From assembly GCF_024704725.1 (NCBI RefSeq), contig NZ_JALIQS010000002.1, positions 992,001 through 1,056,000 of the forward strand: DNA of 64,000 nt. Reading direction: 5' to 3'. The position numbers were made by a program, and so were the translations under genes. Shown one piece after another: positions 14,581 through 23,691 of the stretch. The notes beneath the pieces were generated by a model. It saw only the letters and a list, made by a program, of their open reading frames with translations, made no database searches and was not told the DNA's origin. This DNA comes from Shinella sp. CPCC 101442. Its GTDB lineage: Bacteria; Pseudomonadota; Alphaproteobacteria; Rhizobiales; Rhizobiaceae. Numbering within the stretch: the first letter of the stretch is position 1; each line of letters starts with the position of its first letter.

Positions 14581-16632
14581 TCAAGCCCCTGTCGACTGGC
14601 GGGCAAGGATGGCGGCGCCGCGTGTGCCGCTGGCATCGCCATGGTCGGCGATCCTGAAGACCGGGCTGCGCACGCCGGGCAACTTGTGGGCCTCGAAGAC
14701 CCTGGCCAGGTCCTCCGCAAGACCGGCCATCCGCGAAAGACCACCGCCGAACACGACGCAATCGGCATCGACGGTCAGCTGGATCGTGTGAACGAGCTCG
14801 GCCAGGAGATCGAGCCAGATGTCTCGCACGTTCCGCATCGCCACGTCGCCTGCCGCCGCGCCGGCAATCTCCTCTGCCGCCACAGGCCGGCCGGTGACAT
14901 GTGCCGCGATGCGCGACAGGCCGGGACCCGAGACATAGGTTTCGTAGCAGCCGGTGCGACCGCAGCCGCAGGCGACGAGCGGCAATCCGTATTTCGCGAC
15001 ACGCTCTGCTGGCAGGCCGAAATGGCCGACTTCGCCCGGCAAACCGTTCAACCCCTTCACCAGCCGGCCATCGACGCAGACGCCGCCGCCGACACCGGTG
15101 CCGAGGATGAGACCGAAGACCGTGCGATAACCGGCCCCCGCCCCGCCATTGGCCTCCGAGAGGGCAAAGCACTTGCAGTCGTTTTCGACCGGCACGCGGC
15201 GGCCGAGGCGTGCCGAGATATCGGCGCTCAGGCTGCGGCCGGTCGCCGGCAGATTGGAGGTAATCGAAAGACCGGTGGTGGTATCGACGAGACCTGGCAG
15301 GCCAATGCCGATGCCGGCGAGACTGGCGTCTTTCGCTTCCAGCCACCGGGCCTGCTCGACGATTGCCTCCACGAGGGTCTCGTAGCTTTCCTTTCGCGTA
15401 TCGATGCGGCGCTTCTCTATTGGCAGCAAATCGTTGCCGAAGAGCGCCGCCTCGATCTTGGAACCTCCCACATCGATGGCACCGTAGGTCGCCGGCACCG
15501 GTTTCGGCAGGTCGTAGAGCTTCACACCGGCGACGACGCGGGTGAGGTTTCGGCCGGCGAAGGGGTCGTCGACGGCAAAGCCCAGGCGCTCCGACCAGAT
15601 CACGGCCAGCATCTGCGCGACAAGCACATGCAGCACGGAGCCCCAGGCGTCGTTGCCGATGGCGGGCACGGCGATATCGGCGCCGGTTTGCGCCGCGCCG
15701 AGGCGCAGGATTGTCTGCGGGCTGAACTGTGACGCGATCTCGTCGGCAAGGTCGATGTCGTAGGCCTGCGTAAAGGGATCGGCCGATTGCAGCACGAAGA
15801 CCAGCGTCCTGTCGTTGACGACCGCCTTCGGGCCATGGCGAAAGCCGAGCGTCGAATCCCATGAGGTCGTGATCTTTCCGGCGGTCAGCTCCAGCACCTT
15901 GAGGGCACATTCGCGGGCCGAGCCGGTGAGCGGGCCGGAGCCGAGGAAGACGGCACGCTCGGGCGCCTCCAGCCGCGCGAGATCGCGAAAGCCGCGCTCG
16001 ATCATATCTTCTGCCGCATCGGCAAGCCGCGCGAGCAGCGTGGCAGGCGCCTCCGGCGGTGCGGGGTCGAAACAGGCGAGCGCGGCGAGCAGCATCGTCG
16101 TGTAGCTCGACGTCATGGCAAAGCCGCGGTCGTTCGTCTCCGGCGGCAGAACCAGCGTGCGCTGTTCGCCCGGCCCCCGCATGCGGGGCTGCGCCAAAGC
16201 ACTGTCGCCATTGCAGGTGATGTGCAGGCGGTCGGCCTCCGGAGCGTGCGCATTCAGCAGGTCGAGCGTGCCAAGGCTTTCCGAGCTGTTGCCGCTGCGC
16301 CCGAAGGAGACGACGAGTGTGCGCAGGCCGGGGCGCAGGAAACCGCGCGGACTGGAGACAAGATCGGTGGTCGGCACGGCGCGGAAGCGCGCGGGGCCGG
16401 GCGTGCGATTGAGATAGGCCGCCAGCGTCTCGCCGATGAAGGCGGAGGTGCCGGCGCCGCAGAACCAGATTTCGTCATGCGCACGCGCTTTCAGCCATGC
16501 GCCGGTTTCCACCGCGAAAGCCGAAAGCTGCGGCGCGAAGGCACGCCACACCCTGGGCTGCTGGGCGATTTCGCGGGTGGTCGCCCAGCGTTCGAGGCCT
16601 TCGGCGACAGGGGAAGCACTATGCGGGTTCAT
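14581..16632 (-). CDS. Fusion of AgaS-like sugar-phosphate isomerase/deaminase and ROK-family sugar kinase
   Basis: 683 residues from MNPHSASPVAEGLERW behind AGAGAA. Residues ~1-375 hold two SIS folds as in AgaS/GlmS-type isomerases: FCGAGTSAF, SFGRSGNSSES, FLGSGPLTGSARECALKVLELTAGK, TLGFRHGPK and the AgaS-like end DPFAGRNLTRVVAGVKLYDL. Residues ~382-683 form a ROK kinase: AIDVGGSKIEAALFG (ATP site), GIGIGLPGLVD, LGTGVGGG, GEVGHFGL and the zinc motif CGCGRTGC. I infer a bifunctional enzyme that phosphorylates an amino sugar and then isomerises/deaminates the phosphate. Both halves look intact. The fusion order, isomerase before kinase, is unusual. Confidence 0.8.
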   Translation of the reverse strand: MNPHSASPVAEGLERWATTREIAQQPRVWRAFAPQLSAFAVETGAWLKARAHDEIWFCGAGTSAFIGETLAAYLNRTPGPARFRAVPTTDLVSSPRGFLRPGLRTLVVSFGRSGNSSESLGTLDLLNAHAPEADRLHITCNGDSALAQPRMRGPGEQRTLVLPPETNDRGFAMTSSYTTMLLAALACFDPAPPEAPATLLARLADAAEDMIERGFRDLARLEAPERAVFLGSGPLTGSARECALKVLELTAGKITTSWDSTLGFRHGPKAVVNDRTLVFVLQSADPFTQAYDIDLADEIASQFSPQTILRLGAAQTGADIAVPAIGNDAWGSVLHVLVAQMLAVIWSERLGFAVDDPFAGRNLTRVVAGVKLYDLPKPVPATYGAIDVGGSKIEAALFGNDLLPIEKRRIDTRKESYETLVEAIVEQARWLEAKDASLAGIGIGLPGLVDTTTGLSITSNLPATGRSLSADISARLGRRVPVENDCKCFALSEANGGAGAGYRTVFGLILGTGVGGGVCVDGRLVKGLNGLPGEVGHFGLPAERVAKYGLPLVACGCGRTGCYETYVSGPGLSRIAAHVTGRPVAAEEIAGAAAGDVAMRNVRDIWLDLLAELVHTIQLTVDADCVVFGGGLSRMAGLAEDLARVFEAHKLPGVRSPVFRIADHGDASGTRGAAILARQSTGA

Positions 16633-16854
16633 TTTCTCTTCTCTACGATCGGCTCGACGCGACGGGTACGATAACAGGCGTCTCGATGGCGGCAACCCTA
16701 TCGTGATCTCGATCAGGGAGAGCGGCGAGGCGCGAGGCGACCGCCCGTTGGGTCGCGCTACTTGCGGCCGGCCGCATCGCTCATCCGCCGGTAGACAGGT
16801 CCTCGCGCTCCGGTCTCTCCACCCCGGCTGCGGCCTGACCGGCGAAAAAAGAAA

Positions 16855-16877
16855 ACCCCGCCCTGAAGGCGGGGTTC
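16855..16877 (-). terminator. Rho-independent terminator of the amidase gene
   Basis: A perfect 9-bp stem AACCCCGCC / GGCGGGGTT with a 5-base loop, followed on the minus strand by TTCTTTTTTC. It lies just after the amidase stop and is the clearest intrinsic terminator in the window. Confidence 0.92.
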
Positions 16878-16885
16878 AATGCGCC

Positions 16886-18316
16886 TTAGCGGGCGGCGTG
16901 GACGGGGGCGCGCAAGGCGCTCCAGGGGCGCGCGTCCTCCAGGTCGCGGGCAACGCGCACCAGCGTCGCCTCGTCGGCAAAACGGCCGACGACCTGGATG
17001 CCGATCGGCATGCCGTTGCCGTCGAGACCGAGCGGCAGGCTGACGGAGGGTTGGCCGGTGGCGTTGAAAGTGCCGAGGAAGGTGAAGAGCGTGGTGTCGC
17101 CTTCGGAAAATTCCGCGGCCGTCAGATCCTCGCGCGTCGTGGCGAACCGGCCGTGCTCGGGCGCCGTCACCGGCGTCGTCGGCGTCAGCAGGATATCGAA
17201 GCGCTGCGTGGCGATGGCGACGTCGTGGCGGATCTTGCGCATGACCTCGAAGATGTTGACGATCTCGGCCGGCGACATGGCGAGCGTCTGCTCCGTCAGC
17301 TTCAGCAGCACCGGCTCCATCGTGGTGGCGTCGAGCGGCCTGTTCAGCGAACGGGCAAGTGCCGGCATGTCGGCCAGGCCGAGATTGAAGCCGCCCATGA
17401 CCCCGACCATGATATCCTCGGGATCGGCCGGCGGTGCGATCTCTTCGATCTCGTGCCCCATGGCGGCAAGCAACGCCGCCGTCTCGTCGAGTACGGCAAG
17501 CACATCCGCCGCGATCGGCACCCTGCCCCAGGCCGTGCGCGCCAGACCGACACGGAGTTTGCCGGTCGGGCGCTGCAACTCTTCCAGATAGGGCCGTTCC
17601 GGCCGGGCGATGATGAAGGGATCGCCCGGCTCCGGGCCTGCAAAGACATCGAGGGCTGCAGCCATGTCGCGCACCGTGCGGCAGACGACGAATTCGCGCG
17701 CCAGACCGAAGAGCGAATCCTGATTGTCCGGCCCGCCCGATACCCGGCCACGCGAGGGATTGAGCCCGACGAGGCCGCACCAGCCGGCGGGAATGCGGAT
17801 CGAGCCGCCGCCATCGGAAGCATGCGCCATGGGGACGACACCCGCCGCCACCGCCGCAGCCGCGCCGCCGGAGGAGCCGCCGGCCGAGCGATCGAGGCTC
17901 CAGGGATTGCGCGTAACGCCTTCGAGCAGCGTTTCGGTGAAACCGGCAAAAGCGAATTCCGGCACGGCGCTGCGGCCGGCATAGCGCAGGCCCGCACCCT
18001 TGGCGCGCGCCGTGTAATAGCTGTCTGCCTTGGCGACATTGCCTTTCATCAGGCGGCTGCCGCATTCCTGCAGGCGGCCGGCCTCCGTGGAACCGATATC
18101 CTTGCGCAGGAACGGCACGCCGACGAAGGCGCCCTCCTCGGGGCCGCTCACCGTCTCCGCATCGGCATAGAATTCGACGACCGCATTGATTTCGGGATCG
18201 ACCTTCTCATGCGCCGCGCGGGCAGCCTCGGTCAGTTCGCGGGCGGACACCTCCCCGCGCCGGACCAGATCGGCAAGACCCGTGGCGTCGTGGCTGCAAT
18301 AGTCTGAAAGGTTCAT
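16886..18316 (-). CDS. Amidase signature family protein
   Basis: 476 residues. The Ser-cisSer-Lys triad of the amidase signature family is visible: Lys in GVPFLRKDIGS, the glycine/serine-rich stretch NPWSLDRSAGGSSGGAAAAV with the middle serine, and the nucleophile in SDGGGSIRIPAGWCG. The C-terminus has the usual PSVSLPLGLDGNGMPIGIQVVG. Reaction: hydrolysis of a carboxamide to acid and ammonia; the substrate is not readable, although small aliphatic or aryl amides are typical. It sits downstream of an orphan binding protein and regulators on the same strand, but hairpins on both sides suggest a separate transcript. Confidence 0.88.
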   Translation of the reverse strand: MNLSDYCSHDATGLADLVRRGEVSARELTEAARAAHEKVDPEINAVVEFYADAETVSGPEEGAFVGVPFLRKDIGSTEAGRLQECGSRLMKGNVAKADSYYTARAKGAGLRYAGRSAVPEFAFAGFTETLLEGVTRNPWSLDRSAGGSSGGAAAAVAAGVVPMAHASDGGGSIRIPAGWCGLVGLNPSRGRVSGGPDNQDSLFGLAREFVVCRTVRDMAAALDVFAGPEPGDPFIIARPERPYLEELQRPTGKLRVGLARTAWGRVPIAADVLAVLDETAALLAAMGHEIEEIAPPADPEDIMVGVMGGFNLGLADMPALARSLNRPLDATTMEPVLLKLTEQTLAMSPAEIVNIFEVMRKIRHDVAIATQRFDILLTPTTPVTAPEHGRFATTREDLTAAEFSEGDTTLFTFLGTFNATGQPSVSLPLGLDGNGMPIGIQVVGRFADEATLVRVARDLEDARPWSALRAPVHAAR

Positions 18317-18363
18317 GGCAAATTCCGTATTTCATGACTGACGGTGCGGACTGTAGCAAGAAC

Positions 18364-18407
18364 GCCCGTCGCCGTCGCGCCCTTGTAGGACGCCGACGGC
18401 GACGGGC
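18364..18407 (-). terminator. Strong hairpin after the orphan binding-protein gene
   Basis: A perfect 14-bp stem (GCCCGTCGCCGTCG at 18364-18377 and CGACGGCGACGGGC at 18394-18407) with a 16-base loop, ten bases past the stop. It is followed on the minus strand by GTTCTTGCT. Likely terminator or 3' stabiliser of the binding-protein message. Confidence 0.7.
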
Positions 18408-18416
18408 ATCATCCGC

Positions 18417-19490
18417 TCACTTCAGGACGTCAGTCCAGATTTTCGTGTAGAGCGCCTGCACATCCGGCGGGCAGGCGACGCTGAATTCGCCGGCCGCCTT
18501 CAGCGCCTCGGGAATGTTCAGCTCGGGTGCGTCCCGCATGTCGGCGGGCATGAATTTTTCCGAGCCCAGGATACCATTGCCATAGCGGGCGAAGGCGGAG
18601 ATCAGCGCGGCGTTTTCCGGGTCCATCACGAAATTCAGGAAGAGTTTTGCATTCTCGACATTCTTCGCGTCCTTCAGGATGGCAAGGCTGTCCGTCCACA
18701 GCGGATACCCCTCCCTGGGATAGCCGAAGACGACATCGGGATTGAGCAGCCGCGCACGGAACGTCGCCCCGTTCCACGAGGTGCCGCCGGCGAAATCGCC
18801 CTTCGAGACCTGTTCGATCGTGCCGTAGTCGACCGCCAGCCACTTCGGCTTGGCCGCCACCAGCAGGTCGCGCACTTTCTTGAGAACGGTGAGATCGCTC
18901 TCGCAGACCTTGCCGCCGGAATAATGGATGGCCATGAACATCACATCCGACATTTCCGGGATGACGTTCAGCTTTCCGGCAAGCTCCGGCGGCGGATCGA
19001 GGAAAATCGCCGAGGTGTTCGGATCGCCCTTGTAGACGGATTTGTTGACCATGACGCCCGTCACGCCCCATTGCCACGGCACGGAATAGTGCCGGCCGGG
19101 ATCGAAGGGCACGTCCACCCATTTCGGATCGACGTTCTTGAAGTTCTCCATCCGGTTCGGCTCGGACTTGAGCAGCAGGCCCTCGCCGATCCAGGCATCC
19201 ATGGCATAGCTCGACGGCACGACCATGTCGAAGCCGTGGCCGCCCTGCCGCACCTTGGCAAGCGCCGTCTCGTTGGAATCGTAGTCCGTCACGGTGACCT
19301 TGACGCCGTATGTCTGCTCGAAGCGTTTGACGAGCTCCGGATTGGTATAGTTGCCCCAATTGAAGATGTTGAGCTCGCCCGCGGCGAAGGCGGCGGTGGA
19401 GCCGAGAAGCGCGAAGCCGAAGGCGGCGCACCCCAAAAACCTGCCGACCGAAGCCGATACGTCCGCGTGTCTGTCATGTGTCACGATCAT
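18417..19490 (-). CDS. Orphan ABC transporter substrate-binding protein, PotD/spermidine-putrescine type
   Basis: 357 residues. A long leader (to about residue 37, ending STAAFAAGE) precedes the mature start [41 protein letters not shown], which matches periplasmic polyamine-binding proteins, as does [14 protein letters not shown]. The WxGxY-type aromatic residues that grip polyamines are partly present (NWGNY, VPWQWG). No cognate permease or ATPase is adjacent, so it either shares a transporter encoded elsewhere or works as a sensor. A LysR-type gene lies upstream on the same strand at 99 bases. The ligand could also be another amine or amino acid. Confidence 0.8.
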   Translation of the reverse strand: MIVTHDRHADVSASVGRFLGCAAFGFALLGSTAAFAAGELNIFNWGNYTNPELVKRFEQTYGVKVTVTDYDSNETALAKVRQGGHGFDMVVPSSYAMDAWIGEGLLLKSEPNRMENFKNVDPKWVDVPFDPGRHYSVPWQWGVTGVMVNKSVYKGDPNTSAIFLDPPPELAGKLNVIPEMSDVMFMAIHYSGGKVCESDLTVLKKVRDLLVAAKPKWLAVDYGTIEQVSKGDFAGGTSWNGATFRARLLNPDVVFGYPREGYPLWTDSLAILKDAKNVENAKLFLNFVMDPENAALISAFARYGNGILGSEKFMPADMRDAPELNIPEALKAAGEFSVACPPDVQALYTKIWTDVLK

Positions 19491-19589
19491 TCCCCCTTGT
19501 CCTCACTCGGCGGAATGGTCTGTGAGAACGAGGGCCGAGACAAATATCATTTCCGCATGTCGAGGTGCGGAAAACTCACCCATACGGGT

Positions 19590-20501
19590 TCAGGCGAGGC
19601 CCATGGCGCGCCTGTGCGCCTCGATCTGGAGGTCCAGCCAGTCGCGGAAGAGACGGATGCCAGGCTTGCCGGCTGCGCCGGTGCGCTGGCGCAAATAGTA
19701 CCCGGCCTTCAGGCGATGGCGGTGTGGCAGTGGCGCGACCAACGCGCCGCGTGCCAGAAAATCCTCCGCCATGATCGTATCGGCAAGCGCGATGCCGCTC
19801 CCCTTCACCGCCTCGCGCATCAGGAGGACGGGATCGTGGAACATGGCGCCGGCCTTCGCCTCGGCGGGTGACGCCACACCTTCGCGCGCCAGCCATTCCT
19901 CCCACCAGGCGGTGGTGCCCTCGTGCAGCAGGCGATGGCCAAGGAGATCGGCGGGCGTATGGATCGGGCGCTCCCGCAGCAGTGACGGCGCGCAGACCGG
20001 CGTGATGGCCAGCGGCAGCAGGGGCTTGAAGGAGGGATCGTTGTGGTTTTCGAATTCGGAGAAAATGAAGAGGTCGTTGTCGCCGATCTCGTTGGCCGAA
20101 GATGTCGAGACCTCGAATTCGTATTCCGGGTGCAGCGCGCGAAACTGCTCCAGCCGGTCGACCAGCCACAGGCTGATGAAGGTGGTTTCGCCGCCGAGCG
20201 TGATGAAGCGGGCGCGGTTCGGCCGCACCTTCATATGCACCGCCGCCTCCTCCGTCGCCGTCTCGATGATACGAAAGGCCTCGTGCAGACGGTGCGCATA
20301 ACTTTCGCCGCGGCCGGTCAGGGTGACGCCGCGCGTGCCCCGGGTGAAAAGCCGTGCGCCAAGCGTATCCTCCAGCGACGCGATGTGGCGGCTGACGGCG
20401 GAGGGGGAGAGGCCAAGCTCGGCCGCGGCCGCCTTCAGGCTGCCGAGACGGGCGGTGGCCTCGAAAACCCTGATGGCGTTGAGCGAGGGAAGCAACATCA
20501 T
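19590..20501 (-). CDS. LysR-family transcriptional regulator
   Basis: 303 residues. The N-terminal winged HTH reads LPSLNAIRVFEATARLGSLK and then AELGLSPSAVSRHIASLEDTLGARLFTRGTRGVTLT, the LysR signature, close to the GcvA subgroup. The remainder is the periplasmic-binding-like effector domain (ITLGGETTFISLWLVDRL..). The start MMLLPSLN lies 28 bases after the RpiR-type gene on the same strand. It probably regulates the binding-protein gene downstream or the amidase; no divergent gene is present, which is atypical for LysR. The inducer is unknown. Confidence 0.88.
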   Translation of the reverse strand: MMLLPSLNAIRVFEATARLGSLKAAAAELGLSPSAVSRHIASLEDTLGARLFTRGTRGVTLTGRGESYAHRLHEAFRIIETATEEAAVHMKVRPNRARFITLGGETTFISLWLVDRLEQFRALHPEYEFEVSTSSANEIGDNDLFIFSEFENHNDPSFKPLLPLAITPVCAPSLLRERPIHTPADLLGHRLLHEGTTAWWEEWLAREGVASPAEAKAGAMFHDPVLLMREAVKGSGIALADTIMAEDFLARGALVAPLPHRHRLKAGYYLRQRTGAAGKPGIRLFRDWLDLQIEAHRRAMGLA

Positions 20502-20529
20502 CCATGCAAAGCGGATGGGCCGCGCGGCG

Positions 20530-21393
20530 TCAATCCCCGAGCAGCTGGCGGTCGTCGCCGTCGCGGCGGCTGACGAGTTCCTGCTTGATGCCGCGCAACG
20601 TTCTCAGCGCCTTGTCGCGATCGGCATAGGCGACAAGATTGGCGAGCATGTCGATGACGGCGAGATAGGCGTAGCGCGTCGAGGTGGGGCGAAAGATGTT
20701 GCGGCCTTCCGGCAGGTCAACGGAAAGGACGACATCGGCCGCTGCCGCCACGGGCGAGCCGCTCTGCGTGATGACGATGGTCGGCACGTTGCGCTCGCGC
20801 AGAAGCTCCAGACAATGAACGAGCGCCGGGTCGCGCCCGGTGAAGGAGGAGCCGAACACCACCGTGCCCGGCTGCGCCGCCGCCGCTAGCATGGCATTCA
20901 TGTTGTGATCGTTCGAGGCGCTAATGCGGCAGCCGAGGCGGAAGAGCCGGTTGTGCAGCTCGTTGACGATCATCGCCGAATTGCCGCTCGCGCCGAAGGC
21001 CTGGATGAAGTCGGCGCCGCTCAACAGGCGGGCGGCCGTTTCCAGCGCGGCGAAATCGAGCTGGCGGTGGAGCTGGAACAGGGCATTCTGGGCTTTCGCG
21101 ATGATATCACCGGCCACCTCCCCGGGTGTTTCGGTCGGCACGTCGGGCTTCACATAGCGCAGCCCCACGGAGGTGAGCCTGGCAAGCTGCACCTTGAAAT
21201 CGGGGAAGCCCTTGCAGCCGAGCCTTCGGCAGAAGCGTGTAACCGTGGGTGGCGACACGCCGGCGCGCGCGGCCATCTCGCCGATCGAAGCATTGACGAC
21301 GAAATCGACGTCATCCAGCGCAAGCTGCGCCAGCCGCCTGTCGAGGGCGGAACGTTTTTCGTTCCCATCCGCCAATGCGTGAAAAAGGTCCAT
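20530..21393 (-). CDS. RpiR/MurR-family transcriptional regulator
   Basis: 287 residues from MDLFHALADGNEKR. The N-terminal HTH_6 domain contains NASIGEMAARAGVSPPTVTRFCRRLGCKGFPDFK, and the C-terminal SIS domain has GASGNSAMIVNELHNRLFRLG and the second motif FGSSFTGRDPALVHCLELLR. SIS domains of this family sense phosphosugars or related ligands, although many alphaproteobacterial members control amino acid and amine use. The gene is divergent from the M81 metallopeptidase across a long AT-richer gap and upstream of the LysR gene. An in-frame start 26 residues further up lies in the AT-rich leader and was not used. Confidence 0.88.
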   Translation of the reverse strand: MDLFHALADGNEKRSALDRRLAQLALDDVDFVVNASIGEMAARAGVSPPTVTRFCRRLGCKGFPDFKVQLARLTSVGLRYVKPDVPTETPGEVAGDIIAKAQNALFQLHRQLDFAALETAARLLSGADFIQAFGASGNSAMIVNELHNRLFRLGCRISASNDHNMNAMLAAAAQPGTVVFGSSFTGRDPALVHCLELLRERNVPTIVITQSGSPVAAAADVVLSVDLPEGRNIFRPTSTRYAYLAVIDMLANLVAYADRDKALRTLRGIKQELVSRRDGDDRQLLGD

Positions 21394-21932
21394 CGGTTCT
21401 CTCTGCCACGGCTGCCATATCGTGAAAACAAATTTCCGAGGCAAAACTGCCGTACCACAGAACGAGAGCACATCAAGTCATCGAATTCGGCGATGGAGCG
21501 CCGCTGAAAGCCCGAAATTCCAGCCCACCACCCATCAAATCTGGAAAATTTTCGACAAAAAATCCAAGACATTCGCAGGCGAGGCGAAAGACGATGAAAT
21601 TCTCAAAGGTTTTTCAGACGATTGTTTCACAGCCCCTTTTCAGCATCGACAGAAAACGGCGCACAGGCCTTGGTCTATCACCTTGATATAAAGGACAATC
21701 TGCAGAATTCCTGACCCCGCGTTACTCCTCGTCCATGTTTGCGCACTGAAAATTTCCCCGCTTTCGGAACCGCTTTTAACGCAGTCGCCGGAGACGCAGC
21801 GACCATAGCTAATACATTGACTTTTCGTGATTTTTTTACTCTTTAAGAAAATAAATTACATCACTCGCGCAAGACGAAGCGGCGACCAGGTCACAATTTT
21901 TCGGGCGTCGGAAACGATGGGAACGAACGGAT
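21394..21932. other. Long AT-richer divergent intergenic region
   Basis: About 540 bases between rpiR-type and M81 genes with visibly lower GC than the neighbours. No coding pattern was found on either strand. It holds poly-A/T tracts near 21535-21620 and a possible promoter toward the metallopeptidase (TTGACT at 21817-21822 with a weak -10 around TCTTTA at 21840). The size suggests room for several regulator sites. Confidence 0.5.
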
Positions 21933-23423
21933 ATGCGCATTTTCACGGCTTCGCTTGCGACCGAAACCAACACGTTTTCACCCGTGCCCACGGATATGAA
22001 CGCCTTCAAGGCCGCCTTCTATGCGGGGCCGGGCGAGCATCCGGATACGCCGACGCTCTGCTCCTCCGTCGTGCCGATCCTGCGCCGGCGCGGCCGTGCG
22101 GAAGGGTTTACCGTCATCGAGGGTACGTCCTGCTGGGCCGAGCCCGCCGGTCTCATCCAGCGCCGGACCTATGAGACGCTGCGCGACCAGATCCTCGGCG
22201 AACTCACCGCGGCGCTGCCCGTCGATGCCGTCGTGCTCGGCCTGCATGGCGCGATGGTGGCGCAAGGGTATGACGACCCCGAGGGCGATTTCCTGGCGCG
22301 TATCCGCAGCCTCGTCGGCCCGGATGTATTGATCGCGGTGGAATTCGACCCGCACAGCCACCTCACCGCCAAGCGCGTCGCCAATCTCGACCTGATGGCG
22401 GCCTTCCTCGAATTCCCGCATACGGATTTCGAGGAACGCGGCGAACATGTCGTGGAACTGGCGCTGCGCACGCTGAAGGGCGAGATCCGCCCCGTCGTCT
22501 CCACCTTCGACTGCCAGATGATCACCATCTACCCGACGAGCCGCGAACCGATGCGTTCCTTCGTCGATAGGTTGAAGGCGCTGGAGGGCAAGGACAGCAT
22601 TCTGTCGATTTCCGTCATCCACGGCTTCATGGCCGGCGACGTGCCGGATATGGGAACGCGCATCGTCGTCGTTACCGACGATGCCAAGGCCAAGGGCGAT
22701 GCGCTGGCAAAGACGCTCGGCCACGAACTCTATCGCCTGCGCAAACACACGGCCATGCCGATGCTCGATACCGAGGCGGGTCTCGACAAGGCCCTGACGA
22801 TCCAGGCAGACCAGCCGGAAAAACCTGTGGTCATCGCCGACGTCTGGGACAATCCGGGCGGCGGCGTTGCGGGCGACGCGACCTTCATCCTGCGCCGCAT
22901 GATCGAGCGCGGCTTTGAAAACGTGGCGGTCGCGACGATCTGGGACCCCATCGCCGTCTCCTTCTGCCATGCGGCGGGAGAAGGGGCGGAGCTGGCGCTT
23001 CGCTTCGGCGGCAAATCCGGCCCGCAGGGCGGCGAGCCGCTGGACCTGCGCGTGACCGTCCGGCACGTCTTCGATGCCGGCTGGCAGAGCTTTCGCAACA
23101 GCCGCGTGACGCTCGGCAGCACGGCAGTCGTGCGTCCCGTCGGCACTTCGATCGATATCGTGCTGATCACCAGCCGCACGCAGACCTACGAGCCCGACAT
23201 TTTCTCCAACCAAGGCGTGGATTTTTCGAAAAAGGCCTTCCTGCTGGTCAAGTCCACCAACCATTTCCATGCCGGCTTCCAGCCGATTTCGTCCGAGATC
23301 GTCTATATCGCCGCGCCCACCTCCTACCCGACAGACCCCGCGACGACGCCCTATCGCAAGGCGCGCGCCGACCTGTGGCCGCGCGTCGCCGACCCGCTGG
23401 GACTGGACACCGCGGCAGGCTGA
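21933..23423 (+). CDS. M81-family metallopeptidase (MlrC-like)
   Basis: 496 residues. The N-terminal motif MRIFTASLATETNTFSPVPTD and the segment LGLHGAMVAQGYDDPEGDFL, with FDPHSHLTAKRV (candidate metal ligands D, H and H), match MlrC/M81 proteins. DNPGGGVAGDATFILR and the C-terminal KSTNHFHAGFQPI are also conserved. MlrC completes microcystin breakdown in sphingomonads, but rhizobial homologues are common beside transporters and probably cleave or hydrolyse other small peptides or amides. Divergent from the RpiR gene, which is the likely regulator. The true substrate is unknown. Confidence 0.85.
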   Translation: MRIFTASLATETNTFSPVPTDMNAFKAAFYAGPGEHPDTPTLCSSVVPILRRRGRAEGFTVIEGTSCWAEPAGLIQRRTYETLRDQILGELTAALPVDAVVLGLHGAMVAQGYDDPEGDFLARIRSLVGPDVLIAVEFDPHSHLTAKRVANLDLMAAFLEFPHTDFEERGEHVVELALRTLKGEIRPVVSTFDCQMITIYPTSREPMRSFVDRLKALEGKDSILSISVIHGFMAGDVPDMGTRIVVVTDDAKAKGDALAKTLGHELYRLRKHTAMPMLDTEAGLDKALTIQADQPEKPVVIADVWDNPGGGVAGDATFILRRMIERGFENVAVATIWDPIAVSFCHAAGEGAELALRFGGKSGPQGGEPLDLRVTVRHVFDAGWQSFRNSRVTLGSTAVVRPVGTSIDIVLITSRTQTYEPDIFSNQGVDFSKKAFLLVKSTNHFHAGFQPISSEIVYIAAPTSYPTDPATTPYRKARADLWPRVADPLGLDTAAG

Positions 23424-23537
23424 CCGACCATCAACCCCGTGTGGCCGAGCGGCTGCTTTTGGCGGTCGCCCTTTGCAATGCCTCGGTGATCTCCTCGTCT
23501 CGGATCGGATGGTCTGGGCCTGCCGCTCGTCCGTCAG

Positions 23538-23651
23538 CTTCAGCAGGGCGCGCCCCAATACCTGAAAATAGGCCTCGCCATCGACCAGAACGCTGAGGCG
23601 TTCGGCTTTGACCACGCGCCACACGTTCTCGCTCGGCCGGGCAATCGAAAC
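23538..23651 (-). pseudogene. N-terminal stub of a phospholipase D-like protein
   Basis: In one minus-strand frame the gap between the M81 and SDR genes encodes NVWRVVKAERLSVLVDG, EAYFQVLGRALLK and then loses similarity. This resembles the start of PLD-superfamily proteins of rhizobia (R..KA.R...VDA..YF...R.A...A). The HKD catalytic repeats are absent, and there is no fitting start or stop. Probably the leftover N-terminus of a deleted gene. Confidence 0.4.
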
Positions 23652-23691
23652 AGGCGCGGAAATTCGCGAGAATACGGTTGGTTCCGTGGCA

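Noticed and set aside
12913-15732. A 939-codon open frame on the plus strand opposite the PLP lyase and AgaS-ROK genes
   Set aside because: Composition is rich in R, D, H and G with no family motif; it is the antisense shadow of well-supported genes, as usual in high-GC DNA.
21422-21691. An 89-codon frame in the rpiR-M81 gap
   Set aside because: AT-rich, no ribosome-binding site, no motif; the codon pattern is not that of the neighbours.
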